Shown here piece by piece: positions 62,227 through 64,000 of a stretch of 64,000 nucleotides of DNA. The notes beneath the pieces are model-generated. The model was not told the DNA's origin. It worked only from the letters and a program-made list of their open reading frames with translations, and searched no databases. A program made the translations under genes and the position numbers. The stretch is from Pseudomonadota bacterium (GTDB taxonomy: Bacteria; Pseudomonadota; Alphaproteobacteria; Sphingomonadales; Sphingomonadaceae), in assembly GCA_029779535.1 (NCBI GenBank), contig JAKPAG010000098.1:62001-126000 (forward strand). The letters are read 5' to 3'. Position 1 is the first letter of the stretch, and each line of letters opens with the position of its first letter.

Positions 62227-64000
62227 TCAACCGCCACCCAGCATGTTGCTGGCCCGTTCGGCGCAGCGCTCGGCGGCATCGGCGGATTTCGAGGCTTCGT
62301 CGGCATAGCCCTTGGCATCGGACACGGCCTCGGTCACCTGGTCGGCCAGCTTCTTCATTTCGTCGAGCAGGCGTTCGGCGTCGTGCTTGGTCGAAAGCAC
62401 ATCGTCGCGGGCGCGGCCCGCCTCGATCGCCCGGTCGCGGGCCTGGTCGGCATATTCCTTGGCGTCCTGTTCGTGGCGGTCGGCGGTGTCGGCGGCAACC
62501 TTGGCCTGCTTTTCGAACTCGGCGGCCTGCCGGGCGGATGCTTCGGCCTCGGTCGCCTTCTGGCAGGCCTTGGCGGCGCATTCATCGGCCTGCTGCGCGT
62601 CGCGCTGGGCCTTTTCTGCGGCGGCCTGGGCTTCCTGCGCTTCCTTCTTGGCCTCGTTGGCGTAGGTTTCGGCCTGCTTTTCGTGGACCTTGGCTTCCTC
62701 GGAGGCCTGTTCGGCCTCGCGCAGCGCGTTCTTCGCGCGTTCGCTGGCGGCCTGGGCCTCGTTCATTTCCTCGCGCGCCTTTTCGGCGGCGGCCTGGGCT
62801 TCCTTGGCTTCGGTGGATGCCTTCTCGCTCGCTTCGCGCGCCTCGCGCGCTTCGCTCGCGGCGGTTTCGGCGGCCACTTCGGCCTCGTTCGCCTTGGCCT
62901 GGGCCTTCTGGCTGAACTGTTCGGCCTCGTTGGCTTCGGTGGTGGCCTTGTTGGCCGCCTGTTCGGCGGCCTTGGCATCCTGTTCGGCGTCCTGCTTGGC
63001 TTTTTCGGCCGCCTTGGCGTCGGCTTCAGCGGCCTGCTTGGCCTTTTCGGCGGCCTGGGCGTCTGCTTCCGCGTCCTGCCTGGCCTTTTCGGCGGCCTTC
63101 GTGTCTGCTTCCGCCTCCTGCTTGGCCTTTTCGGTGGCCTGGGCGTCTGCTTCCGCGTCCTGCTTGGCCTTTTCGGCGGCCTGGGCGTCTTGTTCCGCGT
63201 CCTGTTTGGCCTTTTCGGCGGCCTGGGCGTCTGCTTCGGCGTCCTGTTTGGCCTTTTCGGCGGCCTGGGCGTCTGCTTCCGCGTCCTGCTTGGCCTTTTC
63301 GGCAGCCTGGGCGTCGCTTTCGGCGTCCTGCCTGGCCTTTTCGCTGGCCTGGGCATCGGCTTCGGCGTCCTGCTTGGCCTTTTCGCTGGCCTGGGCATCG
63401 CTTTCGGCGTCGACCTTGGCCTTTTCGGTGGCCTGGGCGTCGCTTTCGGCGTCCTGCCTGGCCTTTTCAGTGGCCTGGGCATCCTGCTGGGCGTCGCTCT
63501 TGGCCTTTTCCGCGGCCTGGGCGTCCTGCTGGGCGTCGGTCTTGGCCTTTTCGGCGGCCTGAGCGTCCTGCTGGGCGTCGGTCTTGGCTTTTTCGGCGGC
63601 CTGGGCGTCGGCTTCGGCGTCCTGCCGGGCCTTTTCGGTTGCCTGGGCGTCCTGCGCGGCGTCGGTCTTGGACTTTTCGGCGGCCTGGGCGTCGCTTTCG
63701 GCGTCCTGCTTGGCCTTTTCCGTTGCCTGGGCGTCGGCGTCGGCGTCCTGTTTCGATTTCTCGGTTGCCTGGGCGTCGGCCTCGGCATCCTGGCGGGCCT
63801 TTTCGGCCTGGGCGGCGGCTTCCTGCGCCTGGGTGGCGGCGGTGGTCGCCTCGGTCAGCTGGGCATTGGCGCGTTCGCTGGCGGCTTCGATTTCCTGGTA
63901 TTCGCGCATCGCGCCGCTTTTCAGCCGCTCGGTTTCCGAGGCGTCCTGGCGCGCATCGAGCGCGGCCTGCTTGGCCTGCTCCACGCTGGAATTGGAATCC
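62227..64000 (-). CDS. Long Ala/Glu/Lys coiled-coil repeat protein (5' end outside window)
   Basis: The frame is open to the window edge, with a possible GTG at 63984, so the true start may lie beyond. The protein is almost entirely helical and free of Pro in the visible part. It contains 20 tandem 14-residue repeats (EKAKQDAEADAQAA type; nucleotide 62965-63804), then less regular alanine-rich coiled coil, a Cys pair (DECAAKACQ) and a Gly-rich end. A TolA-like rigid spacer is a reasonable comparison. It is 101 bp upstream of the FHA gene on the same strand. Partner unknown. Confidence 0.8.
   Translation of the reverse strand, partial: DSNSSVEQAKQAALDARQDASETERLKSGAMREYQEIEAASERANAQLTEATTAATQAQEAAAQAEKARQDAEADAQATEKSKQDADADAQATEKAKQDAESDAQAAEKSKTDAAQDAQATEKARQDAEADAQAAEKAKTDAQQDAQAAEKAKTDAQQDAQAAEKAKSDAQQDAQATEKARQDAESDAQATEKAKVDAESDAQASEKAKQDAEADAQASEKARQDAESDAQAAEKAKQDAEADAQAAEKAKQDAEADAQAAEKAKQDAEQDAQAAEKAKQDAEADAQATEKAKQEAEADTKAAEKARQDAEADAQAAEKAKQAAEADAKAAEKAKQDAEQDAKAAEQAANKATTEANEAEQFSQKAQAKANEAEVAAETAASEAREAREASEKASTEAKEAQAAAEKAREEMNEAQAASERAKNALREAEQASEEAKVHEKQAETYANEAKKEAQEAQAAAEKAQRDAQQADECAAKACQKATEAEASARQAAEFEKQAKVAADTADRHEQDAKEYADQARDRAIEAGRARDDVLSTKHDAERLLDEMKKLADQVTEAVSDAKGYADEASKSADAAERCAERASNMLGGG
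62965..63804 (-). repeat. 20-copy 42-bp tandem repeat inside the coiled-coil gene
   Basis: Twenty imperfect 42-bp units encode 14-residue repeats (EK-x3-DA-x2-DAQA-x, for example EKAKQDAEADAQAA), equal to two heptads. Most differences are synonymous or change one residue (E/Q, A/S/T). Copies can misalign, so the number may vary between strains. Counted by reading the translation. Confidence 0.92.

Noticed and set aside
62690..63562. A 290-codon plus-strand frame rich in Ala/Ser/Cys
   Set aside because: It is the reverse strand of the 42-bp repeat array; its regularity merely mirrors the repeat in the coiled-coil gene.

Overview
This window is chromosomal DNA of a GC-rich alphaproteobacterium, most likely a sphingomonad (Sphingomonadaceae; Novosphingobium or Sphingobium-like). 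The indications are a LigE-type beta-etherase, a DUF6356 protein, a galU/murA divergent pair, phaB, DUF3576 and LptE next to leuS, GTG starts, many 4-bp start/stop overlaps, and an alphaproteobacterial GTCACCCC palindromic repeat. I see no rRNA, tRNA, CRISPR array, transposase or integrase.

Region 1 (1-10.9 kb) is aromatic catabolism: the tail of a PQQ-dependent quinohemoprotein alcohol dehydrogenase, a Rieske (VanA-like) oxygenase and a 2,4'-dihydroxyacetophenone-dioxygenase-like cupin in one operon, divergent from a LigE-like beta-etherase. Next come a DUF6356 protein and an Lrp/AsnC regulator, a TonB-dependent receptor, the pair hppD-VOC protein (tyrosine breakdown), agmatine deiminase and an M28 peptidase. 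Together the first genes could form a path from lignin-type aryl ethers through an aryl ketone to vanillate and protocatechuate (inference).

Region 2 (10.9-31.1 kb) is mostly housekeeping: glnE-peroxiredoxin-ferritin-like, an M23 endopeptidase, an acyl-CoA synthetase/P450 operon behind a perfect 18-bp palindrome, a crotonase, galU, murA, a secreted DUF11 protein, a ribbon-helix-helix protein, phaB, a DUF3576 lipoprotein and the leuS-lptE-holA operon.

Region 3 (31.1-52.9 kb) is a large exopolysaccharide locus of the Wzx/Wzy type: initiating sugar-phosphate transferase, a small glycine-rich secreted protein, an O-antigen-ligase-like polymerase, Wza-like exporter, Wzc-like tyrosine kinase with a tyrosine-rich tail, several glycosyltransferases, acyl/acetyltransferases, a flippase and a second polymerase-like protein. 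Embedded in it are an SGNH esterase and an 861-aa protein with a phage tailspike adaptor and beta-helix, without other phage genes. They look like a captured polysaccharide-modifying pair.

Region 4 (52.9-56.9 kb) holds 3-hydroxybutyryl-CoA dehydrogenase, a PduO-type cobalamin adenosyltransferase, a HIG1-like twin-TM protein, GluQRS, an HNH endonuclease and small proteins.

Region 5 (56.9-64.0 kb) is the most unusual part: a tightly packed minus-strand operon of an FHA protein with a possible J-like N-terminus, a two-TM coiled-coil protein, a PP2C phosphatase, a short Hsp70 and a secreted cysteine-containing protein. It is preceded by a protein with 20 tandem 14-residue Ala/Glu/Lys repeats that runs off the window. 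This looks like an undescribed phospho-signalling/chaperone system whose kinase is probably just outside the window.
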